From Bacteroidota bacterium (GTDB lineage Bacteria; Bacteroidota; Ignavibacteria; Kapaibacteriales; UBA2268), in contig SCSM01000034.1 in NCBI GenBank assembly GCA_004322215.1, positions 1-61,155 on the forward strand: DNA of 61,155 bases, read 5' to 3'. This document shows, one piece after another, positions 7,315 to 16,698 of this stretch. Each line of letters opens with the position of its first letter. The first letter of the stretch is position 1. Below the pieces are notes generated by a model. That model saw only the letters and a program-made list of their open reading frames with translations, did not search any database and had not been told where the DNA came from. A program made the translations under genes and the position numbers.

Positions 7315-8427
7315 TTAGAGAAGTCTTTTTAGGTACTCGGTAGGAGTAAGACCTGTGAATTTCTTAAAATTTGTTTGAAATGATGATTTTGAAGAGAATC
7401 CTGCTTCAAAAGCTAAAGCAATAATAGTGAATTGCTGATTATTTGGTTGTGATAGAAGTCGTTTTACTTCTTCAACACGATATTTATTTATAAATTCATA
7501 AAAGTTCTCAGCTAATTTTATATTAATAAGATATGATAGTTTATTTCTTGTGAGATTCAGCTTATGAGCAAGAGAAGTAAGGGTTAATCCACTGTCAAGA
7601 TATGGCTTCTCTTTTTCAATATATTTAATTATTTTTTCTATCATTTCCAATTCTGATTCATTCAATTCAATGTTATTTTTCTGTTCGGTTTTGTCTTTTA
7701 AAACTTCCTCCTTATTTACATATATGTCTTTCTGAAGGATACTCCTATACCCCAATATAAAAATGATAATTGATAATGAACAGCAAACAATGGTATCTAC
7801 AGCCAGATAATTTTTTAAATGAACAACAATAATAATCGTAAATGCAAGAATAAAAAAGAAAATACCGAAAATAAAAAGCAAAGACCTCATCCAGGATAAA
7901 GTTTTACCGTCAATATTTGAAAATTCTGATACTACATTTTTCCTGTGTATTTTGATAATTTTTACTATTCTCCACCAATAGTATCCATACTGAACAACGA
8001 TTATTGCCCAAATTACATCGCTCATTACAAGAGAATGTTTATATAAAAGCTCACTATATTCATTGTTATTACCGTGGACAAAAATTGGTATTAATATCCA
8101 AAAAAATATGACAAATGGTAAAAAATGAATTAAATCTAAAAAAGTAAAACGTTTACCTTCTGTGATTTCTTGAATATAAAATAACAGGAAGGGACCTATT
8201 AGTAAAATGAATGGTTCTTTGATTCTATAAGGAAGACCCAAATTTTTAGGGATTAAAATATATTGAGCTATACTCAGTGATAAAATTATAAAAAGAATAG
8301 AAAGTATCCTGCCAGATCGCTTATTTGAGTTCTTGCCTGTCATAAGCAGCATTGCAAGAAAAAAACCCTGTACCGCTCCGGCACTTATAATTATCTCTAA
8401 TATTTTTGACAATTCCATACTTATCAT
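7315..8427 (-). CDS. Membrane-bound AraC-family regulator (7TM-AraC), 370 aa
   Basis: A transcription regulator with an integral membrane sensor. Residues 1 to about 235 contain seven hydrophobic helices. A charged linker leads to an AraC/XylS DNA-binding domain at about residues 265-370. The second helix-turn-helix reads IIALAFEAGFSSKSSFQTNF, and the protein ends FTGLTPTEYLKRLL. A start at Met4 is equally likely; I see no strong ribosome binding site. It is transcribed toward the efflux operon 208 bases away on the same strand. Control of that pump is therefore a natural guess, made from position only. Confidence 0.85.
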   Translation of the reverse strand: MISMELSKILEIIISAGAVQGFFLAMLLMTGKNSNKRSGRILSILFIILSLSIAQYILIPKNLGLPYRIKEPFILLIGPFLLFYIQEITEGKRFTFLDLIHFLPFVIFFWILIPIFVHGNNNEYSELLYKHSLVMSDVIWAIIVVQYGYYWWRIVKIIKIHRKNVVSEFSNIDGKTLSWMRSLLFIFGIFFFILAFTIIIVVHLKNYLAVDTIVCCSLSIIIFILGYRSILQKDIYVNKEEVLKDKTEQKNNIELNESELEMIEKIIKYIEKEKPYLDSGLTLTSLAHKLNLTRNKLSYLINIKLAENFYEFINKYRVEEVKRLLSQPNNQQFTIIALAFEAGFSSKSSFQTNFKKFTGLTPTEYLKRLL

Positions 8428-8715
8428 TATTTAGCAAATTTAAAAATATGGAAAAAATCTAAATATCAAATAATACTGTTATTGTCATCTGGATTTTAGG
8501 TTTATTGATAAGTTGGACAAATAGGTCGAAATATAATAAAATGAGAATGGAATTTGAATCATTTTATTTGGCTAAGGTAACATTTTTCAAGTGGTTTGTC
8601 AAAATTAAAATTTGTTTATCGCATTTATCATTGACATTATTGTGCATTATGATAACATCCAAAAACATAGTCCCATACACGTTTTCTTAAAAAGTGTCAA
8701 AAAATCTGTCAAAAA
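8428..8715. other. Gene-free stretch between the AraC regulator and the tRNA terminator
   Basis: A 61-codon open frame on the plus strand (8505-8690) looks spurious: it has no ribosome binding site and no family resemblance. The AT-rich DNA next to 8427 is the probable promoter region of the minus-strand regulator. I see no other feature. Confidence 0.5.
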
Positions 8716-8750
8716 CAAAAAAGTCAACAAGCGATAAACTTATTGACTTT
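8716..8750 (-). terminator. Rho-independent terminator of tRNA-Phe
   Basis: Read on the minus strand, AAAAGTCAA (8750-8742) pairs with TTGACTTTT (8726-8718). An inner AAG/CTT extension adds to the stem, and a T-rich run follows. It lies 27 bases after the tRNA 3' end and would stop that transcript. Confidence 0.7.
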
Positions 8751-8776
8751 TATTTTACTTACTTCAAAATTGTATG

Positions 8777-8849
8777 TGGTCGGGGACGGAATTGAACCGC
8801 CGACACGTGGATTTTCAGTCCACTGCTCTACCAACTGAGCTACCCGACC
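8777..8849 (-). tRNA. tRNA-Phe (GAA)
   Basis: A full cloverleaf reads on the minus strand. The seven-pair acceptor stem is GGTCGGG with CCCGACC. The D arm contains AGCTCAGTTGGTAGAGC. The anticodon stem GTGGA/TCCAC encloses the loop CTGAAAA, so the anticodon is GAA. The T arm contains GGTTCAATTCC. The discriminator is A. CCA is not encoded and must be added. It stands alone between the AraC gene and the divergent purF. Confidence 0.97.
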
Positions 8850-9070
8850 TTTTAATTACTGAACCGCGTTCAGGATGATATTCTTTTATTATTAAACTAC
8901 AAAATTACGCTGTTTTTCTCTTTTTTCAAAACTTTTATGTTATAGTAACGTCTTAAATCCTTTAGAATTGTGTGTGGGACGATATTTCCCCTTTAGTGAA
9001 GGGCTAACCACAGGTGTAATCTAAAAAATTGTTAACTTGTATTTTTTTTTGATGACGATTTTTAAAATAA

Positions 9071-10570
9071 ATGAACAGATTGAAGGACGATATAGACAAA
9101 CCCCGCAGTAACTGCGGAATAGTCGGCGTTTACAACCACCCGAATGCTTCGATAATGACATATTATGCACTTCACGCTCTTCAGCATCGCGGACAGGAAG
9201 CTGCCGGTATCACAACATTTTATCCCGATGAAAAGACCGGTAAAAAACGCTTTGCTTACACTCGGGGCGAAGGCCTTGTGCTGGATGTTTTTTCCGATGC
9301 AAAGATTTTAACTGATGTGTTAAAAGGCGAAATGGCAATCGGACATAATCGCTATTCCACAACCGGCTCGTCAAAAAGGGCAAACATACAACCATTCACG
9401 ATGCGTTACAACAGTGGAATACTTTCGATTTCGCACAACGGCAACCTGACTAATACAGATACATTATGGAAACAGTTACAGGATGACGGTGCTATTTTCC
9501 AGACTACATCCGATTCGGAACTTTTCCTTCACCTGATTGCTCGTAGCAAAGAGAAAAATATTATTGACAGAATCCGCGAAGCATTGAGAACTGCAAAGGG
9601 TGCTTATTCGCTTGTAATACTGTCAGAGGATTCGCTGATTGCAGCCCGCGACCCGCATGGATTCCGTCCTCTAAGCATCGGACGGCTGAAAGTCGGTGAC
9701 AGTTATTCATATATGGTAGCATCGGAAACCTGTGCCTTTGATATTGTTAGTGCAGAATACATCCGTTCACTCGAACATAATGAAATGATTGTCATAAACA
9801 AAAAGACTCTGGAAACAGGTGAAATTGATTCCTACAAAATCGAAGATATTACCCCCGAAGCTCGCCATTGCATTTTCGAATATATTTATTTCTCACGTCC
9901 CGACAGTAAAATCTTCAATCACAATGTTGACAAAGTGAGAAGAAAACTTGGTAAAAACTTAGCAGAAGAAAGCCAGATTAAAGCTGATGACGGTGAAAAA
10001 ATCACTGCTATTGCGGTTCCCGACAGCGGGAATACCGCAACACTCGGTTATGTTAACATCAATAACAAACAGAATAATCCTACTGCATTTGAAATCGGTT
10101 TAATTCGTAGTCACTATGTCGGAAGGACATTTATTGCACCCGGGCAGGACAACCGCGAGTTCAAAGTCAAAGTGAAATTCAATCCGGTTAAAGGTGTGAT
10201 TGAAAATCGGAATGTTGTTGTTATTGACGATTCGATTGTGAGAGGAACAACTTCTAAATCGTTGATTAATCTGATTCGGGAAGCAGAACCTAAACAATTG
10301 CACATGCGTATTACTTCGCCCCCGATTAAGTATCCCTGCCACTATGGCATGGATTTCCCAAGCCGGGAGGAATTAATAGCAAATGATTATAAAGATGAGG
10401 AAGAAATCGGGAAAGCAATCGGCGTTGATTCATTGCATTATCTTTCTATTGAAAAGCTGTTGGAGTCTGTGCCCCAGGATAAAGGAGTAGGTTATTGCAC
10501 TGCTTGTTTCACAGGCAAATATCCGGTTCCGATAGATGCTAATCATCACAAATTATCTACAGAAGAATAA
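9071..10570 (+). CDS. purF: Amidophosphoribosyltransferase (PurF), 499 aa
   Basis: Catalyses the first step of purine synthesis, PRPP plus glutamine to phosphoribosylamine. The N-terminal Ntn glutaminase begins with Cys15 (CGIVGVYNH) after a 14-residue leader that would be cleaved off, as in the Bacillus-type enzyme. The HNGNLTNT and GHNRYST segments are conserved. The C-terminal half has the PRPP motif VVVIDDSIVRGTTS. Cysteines in HCIFEYIYF, YPCHYGMDF and GYCTACF match the four ligands of the iron-sulfur form. The next gene starts two bases after its stop. I see no purine riboswitch in the 220 bases upstream. Confidence 0.98.
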   Translation: MNRLKDDIDKPRSNCGIVGVYNHPNASIMTYYALHALQHRGQEAAGITTFYPDEKTGKKRFAYTRGEGLVLDVFSDAKILTDVLKGEMAIGHNRYSTTGSSKRANIQPFTMRYNSGILSISHNGNLTNTDTLWKQLQDDGAIFQTTSDSELFLHLIARSKEKNIIDRIREALRTAKGAYSLVILSEDSLIAARDPHGFRPLSIGRLKVGDSYSYMVASETCAFDIVSAEYIRSLEHNEMIVINKKTLETGEIDSYKIEDITPEARHCIFEYIYFSRPDSKIFNHNVDKVRRKLGKNLAEESQIKADDGEKITAIAVPDSGNTATLGYVNINNKQNNPTAFEIGLIRSHYVGRTFIAPGQDNREFKVKVKFNPVKGVIENRNVVVIDDSIVRGTTSKSLINLIREAEPKQLHMRITSPPIKYPCHYGMDFPSREELIANDYKDEEEIGKAIGVDSLHYLSIEKLLESVPQDKGVGYCTACFTGKYPVPIDANHHKLSTEE

Positions 10571-10572
10571 TA

Positions 10573-10962
10573 ATGGATTCTTATTCTCAGGAAAAAAAAC
10601 AATATAAATCCACTCGCGAAAAAGGAAATGAAGCTGAAGACCAGGCAGTAGATTTGCTAATCAGCAAAGGATACAAAATAATCAAGAGAAATTTCATTTA
10701 TGGAAGAATAGGCGAAATTGATATTGTCGCAAAAGACGGAGAAACACTTGTGTTTGTCGAAGTCAGGTCACGTAAATCGAATGAATTCGGCTCGCCATTG
10801 GAATCCGTCACCCCGAAAAAGCAGAGAGTTCTTCGCAAAGTCGCAGAAGGATATTATTACATAAACAAACTGAATGATGTCTCTTCACGCTTCGATATAA
10901 TCGCCATAGATTACAGCGTGAAGCCCCCTGCAATCGAGCATCTTGTAAATGCAATATGGTAA
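10573..10962 (+). CDS. yraN: YraN/UPF0102 family endonuclease-like protein, 129 aa
   Basis: A small protein with the restriction-endonuclease-like fold. The conserved run is GEIDIVAKDGETLVFVEV, with the catalytic-type D-x(n)-E-V-R pattern, then KQRVLRKVAEGY. The length is normal for the family. A role in DNA repair or transformation has been proposed for the family but is not settled. It follows purF by two bases and is probably translationally coupled to it. The pairing has no obvious metabolic logic. Confidence 0.92.
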   Translation: MDSYSQEKKQYKSTREKGNEAEDQAVDLLISKGYKIIKRNFIYGRIGEIDIVAKDGETLVFVEVRSRKSNEFGSPLESVTPKKQRVLRKVAEGYYYINKLNDVSSRFDIIAIDYSVKPPAIEHLVNAIW

Positions 10963-11040
10963 TATCAGGTGAATCGAATATTGACAATTGATTATTATTA
11001 ATATATCGCAGTTGTCACAAGGATTTTCGACTTTTAAAAC

Positions 11041-12186
11041 TCAAAATTCCCCTTCCAGTGCCTGCAGCTCTTCGATTGTTACTGCACTGTCTTCGCAAAA
11101 CAATGATTTTATATCGGTATTTGCAGGTACTTTGATTTTTCCCATCCTGTAAAGTTCACCCAATTCAATCAGAGTAATTATACTGTATGTATTATTTTTT
11201 TCAAGCTGAACATAAACAACATCCCTGAACACATCAATCTTAACTATTTTTCCTTTTCCGGCGTCGAGCTCGACTAATGAATTAATCGGCGGAAATTTTT
11301 TCATTGACTCGCTGTAACTATCATATTCATACAGAAGGCAGCATTTCAATCTGCCGCAATATCCGCTGAGTTTTGCTACGTTGTTCGAAAGCTGTTGAAT
11401 ACGGGCATGGTCGAGAGTTACATGGCAAAATTCACAGGCAAATGATTCACAGCATAAATCCCTTCCGCATGCACCAACGCCACCCAGCCGCTTTGCCTCT
11501 TCACGGGTGCTTATTTGTCTTAATTCTATTCGTGTTTTGAAAGTGCGAGCTAAATCTTTCACCAGTTCACGGAAATCTATTCTTTGTGGAGCGCCGAAAT
11601 AAATAGTCAGTCTCTGCCTGTCGAACTGCCATTCTGCTTCGGTTATTTTCATTTCAAGCTGATGCTTTGCCACAAGATGTTTCGTCTTATTAATTGCCGC
11701 TGTTTCATCCTTTGTATTTCTAACGAACTTTTCCAGGTCTTCCAATGTGGCAAGTCGCAGAATTTGATACAATGGCTCTACATTTTTATATTGTGCTTTT
11801 AATTTCTCGGATGCATTCTGCCCGCAGGCGGTAACTGTACCTATATCACAACCGTTATCCACTTCTACGACTACAAAAGTTCCAGTCGAGAACGAAAACA
11901 TCTGAGAATTTTTATAAAGCAGTTTTCTTTTGGATTTGAAAGTTACCTCGCAGAAATTTGAATAATCCGGCTCAGGATGATTGCAATATTTAAAATTAGC
12001 CACGTGGAAACCGCACCTGAATTTTTCATTCAAAATCGGTTCGTAATGTTTAGAAAGTAACGTTACTTCATGCCCGGTTAATAACTGATAAGGACATCCG
12101 CTTTTACCCGCAGGAAGAAGTTCTGGATATTTTGTGTTAAATATATATTTGAATAAATTTTGTTTATCATTTAATACATAATTCAT
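11041..12186 (-). CDS. ricT: PSP1-domain protein, RicT (YaaT) homolog, 381 aa
   Basis: A soluble protein of the PSP1/RicT family. In Bacillus RicT works with RicA and RicF, binds iron-sulfur clusters and influences RNase Y processing. Family marks are GGVGACGRDLCC near residue 235 and LSGYCGRLKCCL near residue 275, a dense set of cysteines. Additional cysteines (FACEFC) lie between them. The N-terminal about 90 residues extend beyond the Bacillus protein and add two more cysteine pairs. It lies 201 bases downstream of holB, the same order as holB-yaaT in Firmicutes. No ricA or ricF partner is nearby. Confidence 0.88.
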   Translation of the reverse strand: MNYVLNDKQNLFKYIFNTKYPELLPAGKSGCPYQLLTGHEVTLLSKHYEPILNEKFRCGFHVANFKYCNHPEPDYSNFCEVTFKSKRKLLYKNSQMFSFSTGTFVVVEVDNGCDIGTVTACGQNASEKLKAQYKNVEPLYQILRLATLEDLEKFVRNTKDETAAINKTKHLVAKHQLEMKITEAEWQFDRQRLTIYFGAPQRIDFRELVKDLARTFKTRIELRQISTREEAKRLGGVGACGRDLCCESFACEFCHVTLDHARIQQLSNNVAKLSGYCGRLKCCLLYEYDSYSESMKKFPPINSLVELDAGKGKIVKIDVFRDVVYVQLEKNNTYSIITLIELGELYRMGKIKVPANTDIKSLFCEDSAVTIEELQALEGEF

Positions 12187-12387
12187 ATAATTACCAAATT
12201 AACAAGAGAAAGACATAATTGTCTTGTTAAGAACGCCAAAGAACTCATACCTTTATTGCAACATAATAAAAAGATTCATAGAAAGCAATTTAAAAAATTA
12301 TGCCATTATTTAATTTGTAACCAATTGTTGCGACATCTAATTTAAATTTTTTCAATATCTTAGCTAATTCTAAAAATTATTTATTAT

Positions 12388-13536
12388 TTAGCTAAATAAA
12401 AATAATCTGCGAAAATCAAGAGCTGTCCTTATCATTACAAGCTGCGGGGCTACGTTTTTCCTTAGTTGATTGATTGATTTTTCAAGCACTTCGACTGTTT
12501 TTTCATAATCTTTATTGGGGTAACCCGCAACAAATTTTTGTATCGTTTCGGATTGGTCTTTATTTATTATTTTTCCTGTTTTTCCTGTCTTCGATAAATT
12601 AATTACATCCCTCATCCATATAAGCATCATTGATAAAAGTATTTCCAAATCTCTCCTGTCATGTTTTTTTGTGAATTTTTCTATATGCTCCATAACCTCC
12701 ACTCTGTACATTTTTTTCTTCAGGAGTGAGCGGAGAAAATCAATTGCACTTTCTCTCATTTCATGCATCGCTTCTCCCAAATATTCGACTGCCCGTGTGT
12801 AAGAACCCTGTGCAAATGCTGAAATCAACGATGCTTCGTGTTCTGCAATATTATTTCTTTCCTTCAATGCTTCGGATATTTCTTTATCATTTAATGGCTC
12901 ACACCTTATTTGCTGACACCGGGAGAGGATGGTAGGCAATATAGTATCCTTACCGGATGTCGTCATTAAAATCGTTACGTTTTCATGTGGTTCCTCCAGT
13001 GTCTTCAGGAAAGCATTTGCTGCTTCAGTTGTCATTTCATCGGCTCTCATAACGATAACGCATACTCGCCCCTCGCCTGATGAAGTCAATACAAGTTTTT
13101 TCTTGAGTTCCCTGACTGATGCAATCCTGATTTGGTTTGCATTGGTAATTGTAATTTTATGATAAGGATTATCCGATTTCAATTTTACCTGCTCATGGTA
13201 TTCCTCAACCTGTTCCTCTGTCAATCTTTCGAGAACACTGTCCTTTTTCGTGTCACCCGATTTCCCTGTCGGCATTGGAAAAATCAAATGAATGTTCCTG
13301 TGCTGAAGTAAAGCAGAAGCCCTGCAGGAATGACAGTTTTCACATGGTTCTATACCATTTTCTGTTTTCACAGGCGACTGGCAATTCACCACTCTCGCAA
13401 ACTCGATTGCTAATGCATCTTTGCCGATTCCTTCCTGTCCCCACAGGCAATATGCATGAGGAATTTTATTCTCAATTATCGCCTTCTGCAATATTTTTTT
13501 TACTCTGTTTTGACCTATTATTTTATTCCATGTCAT
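12388..13536 (-). CDS. holB: DNA polymerase III delta-prime subunit (HolB), 382 aa
   Basis: A clamp-loader AAA+ subunit. Walker A is degenerate, GQEGIGKDAL, with Asp in place of Ser/Thr. The zinc module CENCHSC follows, the Walker B region is VIVMRADEM, and the sensor-1 SRC motif is ILSRCQQIRC. These features fit delta-prime better than the tau/gamma ATPase. Residues TLEEPHENV are strongly conserved in the family. The C-terminal third is the helical collar domain. Upstream, the gene is divergent from the E1 dehydrogenase gene with about 95 bases between starts. It precedes ricT on the same strand. Confidence 0.92.
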   Translation of the reverse strand: MTWNKIIGQNRVKKILQKAIIENKIPHAYCLWGQEGIGKDALAIEFARVVNCQSPVKTENGIEPCENCHSCRASALLQHRNIHLIFPMPTGKSGDTKKDSVLERLTEEQVEEYHEQVKLKSDNPYHKITITNANQIRIASVRELKKKLVLTSSGEGRVCVIVMRADEMTTEAANAFLKTLEEPHENVTILMTTSGKDTILPTILSRCQQIRCEPLNDKEISEALKERNNIAEHEASLISAFAQGSYTRAVEYLGEAMHEMRESAIDFLRSLLKKKMYRVEVMEHIEKFTKKHDRRDLEILLSMMLIWMRDVINLSKTGKTGKIINKDQSETIQKFVAGYPNKDYEKTVEVLEKSINQLRKNVAPQLVMIRTALDFRRLFLFS

Positions 13537-13631
13537 AAAACAATTTCTTAATCGTTATCATAAAGATTAATTTTCGCAAAGCAAGATAATGAATTTGTTT
13601 TATCACACCAATTATTTTTAGGGTTTGAATA

Positions 13632-15818
13632 ATGGCAATTAAAAATAAATCGAATGGCGGACAAAAAGTAAATGAATTTAATTCTGAACAAATCATGCTT
13701 CAGGTCATTGCTGAATCTAAGCTCGGTGCTGCATGCTCTCAAAACAGGGGTCCTGGCTGCTCTGTCGAACAAATCAGGTTCAACGGAAAGAACCCCGTAC
13801 ATACTCAACTAAATCTGAATAAAGAAAAAATATTAGATGCGTATAAGACCATGCTCAGGGCAAGGTATTCAGATGGGAAGCACCTGACATTAGTCAAGCA
13901 GGGCAAATCCTTTTTCCATATCGGCTGCAGCGGTCACGAAGCAATCCAAGCCGCAGTCGCCATGTCATTAAACAAAAGACAGGATTGGGGATGGACATAC
14001 TATCGTGATGCCGCTTTTACCTATGGAATGGGAATGACTTCCAACGAGTATTTTCTTCTTGCTGCCGGTAAACCTGAATGTCCCGCATCGGGTGGCAGAC
14101 AGATGCCCGGACATTATGGTAATCCAAAGCTCAATCTCCCTACTGCCTCATCGCCTACCGGCACTCAATTCCTTAATGCAGTAGGAACTGCGCTCGGCTC
14201 GAAAAAAAATGGGACGAACGAAGTGGTTTATGTTTCCTCCGGTGAAGGTACTACGAGCCAGGGTGAATTTTACGAAGCAGTTAACTGGGCATCGAGAGAA
14301 AAATTACCGGTGTTGTTCTGCATACAGGATAACGGTTATGCGATTTCGGTGCCTCGCGAGCAGCAATCAATGGGAACAAGTGTCGGACATTCATTCTGCT
14401 GCTATTCGAATCTGAAAATGTTTACTTTCGACGGTACAGATTTTTTTGAATCTTACAAAGCATCCCACTCTGCTGTTGAACATATAAGGAGCGGGAAAGG
14501 TCCCGCACTTCTTCATGCAATTGTCGAAAGATTGCTGGCTCATTCATCCAGCGACGACCAGAAAAAATACCGTCCGGCTGACGAACTTGATTCAGCAAAG
14601 AAAACCAAAGACTGCATCCAAAAATTGAGAAATTATTTATTAGAAAATAAAATCGCAGATGACCAAGAAATCTCCTCGATTGAAGAACAAATCAAAAAAG
14701 AAATTGATGACTCTGCAGATTGGGCTTTCACCCGTCCTGACCAATTACCTGAAGATTCCACGAATAATATTTTTGCTCCGATTGAATCGAGAAATCTGAA
14801 CTATTCAATGTCAGAACCAAAAGATGGAAACACAATAGTAATGGTAGATGCTATCAATCATGCACTCCACGAAGAGATGAAGCATAATCCAAAAATGCTT
14901 ATTTTCGGCGAAGATATTGCTGACCCGAAAGGCGGAGTTTTTACTGCAACAAAAGGTTTATCCAATGCTTTCGGTGATGACAGGGTATTCAATTCACCTC
15001 TCGCAGAGGCCTCGATTGCCGGAGTGGCTCTCGGTTTAGCCGTTCGCGGTTATAAGTCGGTAGTCGAAATTCAATTTGGTGATTATATATGGCCCGCTTT
15101 CATGCAAATCAAAAATGAAATTGCAACTCTTCGTTACCGCTCGAATGGTGGCTTTTCTGCTCCTGTAGTCATAAGAGTTGCAGTAGGTGGATACATTCAC
15201 GGCGGACTTTATCATTCGCAAAACATTGAAGCATTCTTTTCACATATACCCGGATTGCTTGTCGCTTATCCAAGCACAGCGGCTGACGCAAAAGGTTTGC
15301 TGAAAACTGCATGCAGACTTCAGGACCCTGTTATTTTCCTCGAGCATAAAGGCATGTACCGTCTTCCTTATTCAACTACAATCGAACCCGATGAGAATTA
15401 TCTCCTTCCTTTCGGTAAAGGAAAAATAGTTAAAGAAGGAACGGATGCAACTGTCGTAACTTATGGAATGGGCGTGAAGGATTCACTCAATGCAATCAAT
15501 GAATTTGAGAAGAAAAATGGCAAGACAATTGAATTAATTGATTTGAGAACTATCATTCCCTGGGATAAAGAACTTGTTCTTAATTCCTTAAAGAAAACAA
15601 ACCGTCTTTTAATTGTTCATGAGGATACATTAACAATGGGCTTTGGTGCAGAGATTTCAGCTACTATCACACAGGAAGCATTCAACTATTTGGATGCACC
15701 TGTTATGCGTCACGCGGCAAAGGACTCTCACATTCCCTATTCACCGATTTATGAGAATGATATTCTTCCTAATCAGGAGAAGATTTTGAAGGATTTGGAG
15801 AAGCTGGTATCATTTTAA
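13632..15818 (+). CDS. 2-oxoacid dehydrogenase E1, fused alpha and beta subunits, 728 aa
   Basis: A thiamine-diphosphate enzyme that decarboxylates a 2-oxoacid for an E2 partner. The alpha half (about residues 60-370) has the TPP segment GEGTTSQGEFYEAV followed by DNGYAIS. The beta half (about 395-728) has GEDIADPKGGVF, the SPLAEASIAGVALGLA run and EHKGMYR. Bacterial E1 alpha and beta are more often separate genes; this fused layout is known in Bacteroidota-type genomes. Residues 1-55 are an extra leader with two cysteines. The substrate (pyruvate or branched-chain oxoacid) cannot be decided here. No E2 or E3 gene is in the window. Confidence 0.9.
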   Translation: MAIKNKSNGGQKVNEFNSEQIMLQVIAESKLGAACSQNRGPGCSVEQIRFNGKNPVHTQLNLNKEKILDAYKTMLRARYSDGKHLTLVKQGKSFFHIGCSGHEAIQAAVAMSLNKRQDWGWTYYRDAAFTYGMGMTSNEYFLLAAGKPECPASGGRQMPGHYGNPKLNLPTASSPTGTQFLNAVGTALGSKKNGTNEVVYVSSGEGTTSQGEFYEAVNWASREKLPVLFCIQDNGYAISVPREQQSMGTSVGHSFCCYSNLKMFTFDGTDFFESYKASHSAVEHIRSGKGPALLHAIVERLLAHSSSDDQKKYRPADELDSAKKTKDCIQKLRNYLLENKIADDQEISSIEEQIKKEIDDSADWAFTRPDQLPEDSTNNIFAPIESRNLNYSMSEPKDGNTIVMVDAINHALHEEMKHNPKMLIFGEDIADPKGGVFTATKGLSNAFGDDRVFNSPLAEASIAGVALGLAVRGYKSVVEIQFGDYIWPAFMQIKNEIATLRYRSNGGFSAPVVIRVAVGGYIHGGLYHSQNIEAFFSHIPGLLVAYPSTAADAKGLLKTACRLQDPVIFLEHKGMYRLPYSTTIEPDENYLLPFGKGKIVKEGTDATVVTYGMGVKDSLNAINEFEKKNGKTIELIDLRTIIPWDKELVLNSLKKTNRLLIVHEDTLTMGFGAEISATITQEAFNYLDAPVMRHAAKDSHIPYSPIYENDILPNQEKILKDLEKLVSF

Positions 15819-15864
15819 AATTCAAAATTCTGAATGCTGAATGATGAATTAGAAATCGGAAGAA

Positions 15865-15897
15865 TGTCATTCTGAATTTATTTCAGAATCCATAGCC
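15865..15897 (+). repeat. REP-like hairpin repeat (TGTCATTCTGAA family)
   Basis: ATTCTGAA pairs with TTCAGAAT around five bases, followed by CCATAGCC. The same module recurs five times near 58-59.5 kb with sequence-variable but hairpin-preserving stems. It lies in the 159-base gap after the E1 gene. Confidence 0.7.
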
Positions 15898-15977
15898 GGG
15901 AACCCGTATCATTACTTGTTCACCACAAAGAGCTGAAACTCAATTGTGCTATTTATTGATTTCTGATAAAATTAATA

Positions 15978-16378
15978 TCAACTTAGAAACTCATTAATAA
16001 TCAAATTTTTTATTTTATCGTTGAATAACCGAACGTTTGAAATGAAAAAGCTGACAGATTCTTCATTTTGTTCAGCAAAATCTACATAATCTCCTTCCTG
16101 CCTTGCTTCGAATATCATAGTATATAAATCCCCGAATTCTTTAGGTATCAAATTAGTTGAAAGAAAAAGCTGGTGAAAAAGGATTCTTGTTCCTTTATGA
16201 GTTCTCGGTGATAAATTTTGCACAGTAATAGTGCATGAACAGTATAGTATACAGAATAATATAATCTGTTTGTAGCGGCATTCCATTTTTTACCTTCAGC
16301 AAGATATAATGCATCATTGTATGTGTCTTCTGATTTACTTAGTCTGTACTTGATAAGTTCTATTTTATCTTCGGTCAT
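15978..16378 (-). pseudogene. HEPN-domain protein with a one-base frameshift
   Basis: Two overlapping frames join into one HEPN protein of about 133 residues. The first starts MTEDKIELIKYRL at 16378 and carries NRLYYSVYYTVHALLLCK. The second frame supplies NLSPRTHKGT through EARQEGDYVDFAEQ to a stop at 15978. The switch falls at a run of four T on the plus strand (16216-16219). One extra base there would give the continuous reading CKNLSPRTHKG, typical of the family. HEPN proteins paired with MNT nucleotidyltransferases form toxin-antitoxin modules, where HEPN is usually the RNase toxin. The break may be real inactivation or a base-calling error. The ATG overlaps the MNT stop by four bases. 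Confidence 0.75.
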
Positions 16379-16698
16379 ATAAGTATATAATCCTTAATAA
16401 CATTTTCATAAAACGGGGAAGCATGGATTAATTTGTTATTCAGCCAGTTATCCCGATTGAAGAAAATTCTGTTGAACAACTGATTCTCAGATAGTTCAAT
16501 TTCAAAAAGGCGCTTTGTAACCTGCATTTTACGACTAAAAGTTAGTTCCCCGGGAAGGATAATTAGCAAATCCCAGTCAGAATGCTCATTATAGTCCCCT
16601 CTGGCACGTGAACCGAAAAGAAATATTTCGGAATCTGGCTCAATTTTTTGAACAGCATTTTTTATTCGTAAAAGAATTTTATTTTTATCAACATCCAT
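16375..16698 (-). CDS. MNT-type minimal nucleotidyltransferase, 107 aa
   Basis: A small nucleotidyltransferase with the defining motif FGSRARGDYNEHSDWDLLI at about residues 27-45: GS, then the DxD-type acidic pair. In MNT/HEPN modules this protein adds AMP (or other NMPs) to the HEPN toxin and so neutralises it. It overlaps the downstream HEPN gene by four bases, the usual arrangement. The C-terminal half is helical with no further motif. The module's HEPN partner is frameshifted in this sequence, so the MNT may now be an orphan. Confidence 0.88.
   Translation of the reverse strand: MDVDKNKILLRIKNAVQKIEPDSEIFLFGSRARGDYNEHSDWDLLIILPGELTFSRKMQVTKRLFEIELSENQLFNRIFFNRDNWLNNKLIHASPFYENVIKDYILI

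Noticed and set aside
8505-8690. 61-codon open frame between the AraC regulator and tRNA-Phe
   Set aside because: No ribosome binding site, no family resemblance, and typical chance composition for AT-rich non-coding DNA.
8850-9070. Purine riboswitch upstream of purF
   Set aside because: I could not find the three-way junction with its conserved loops. The region is AT-rich with no clear P1 stem.
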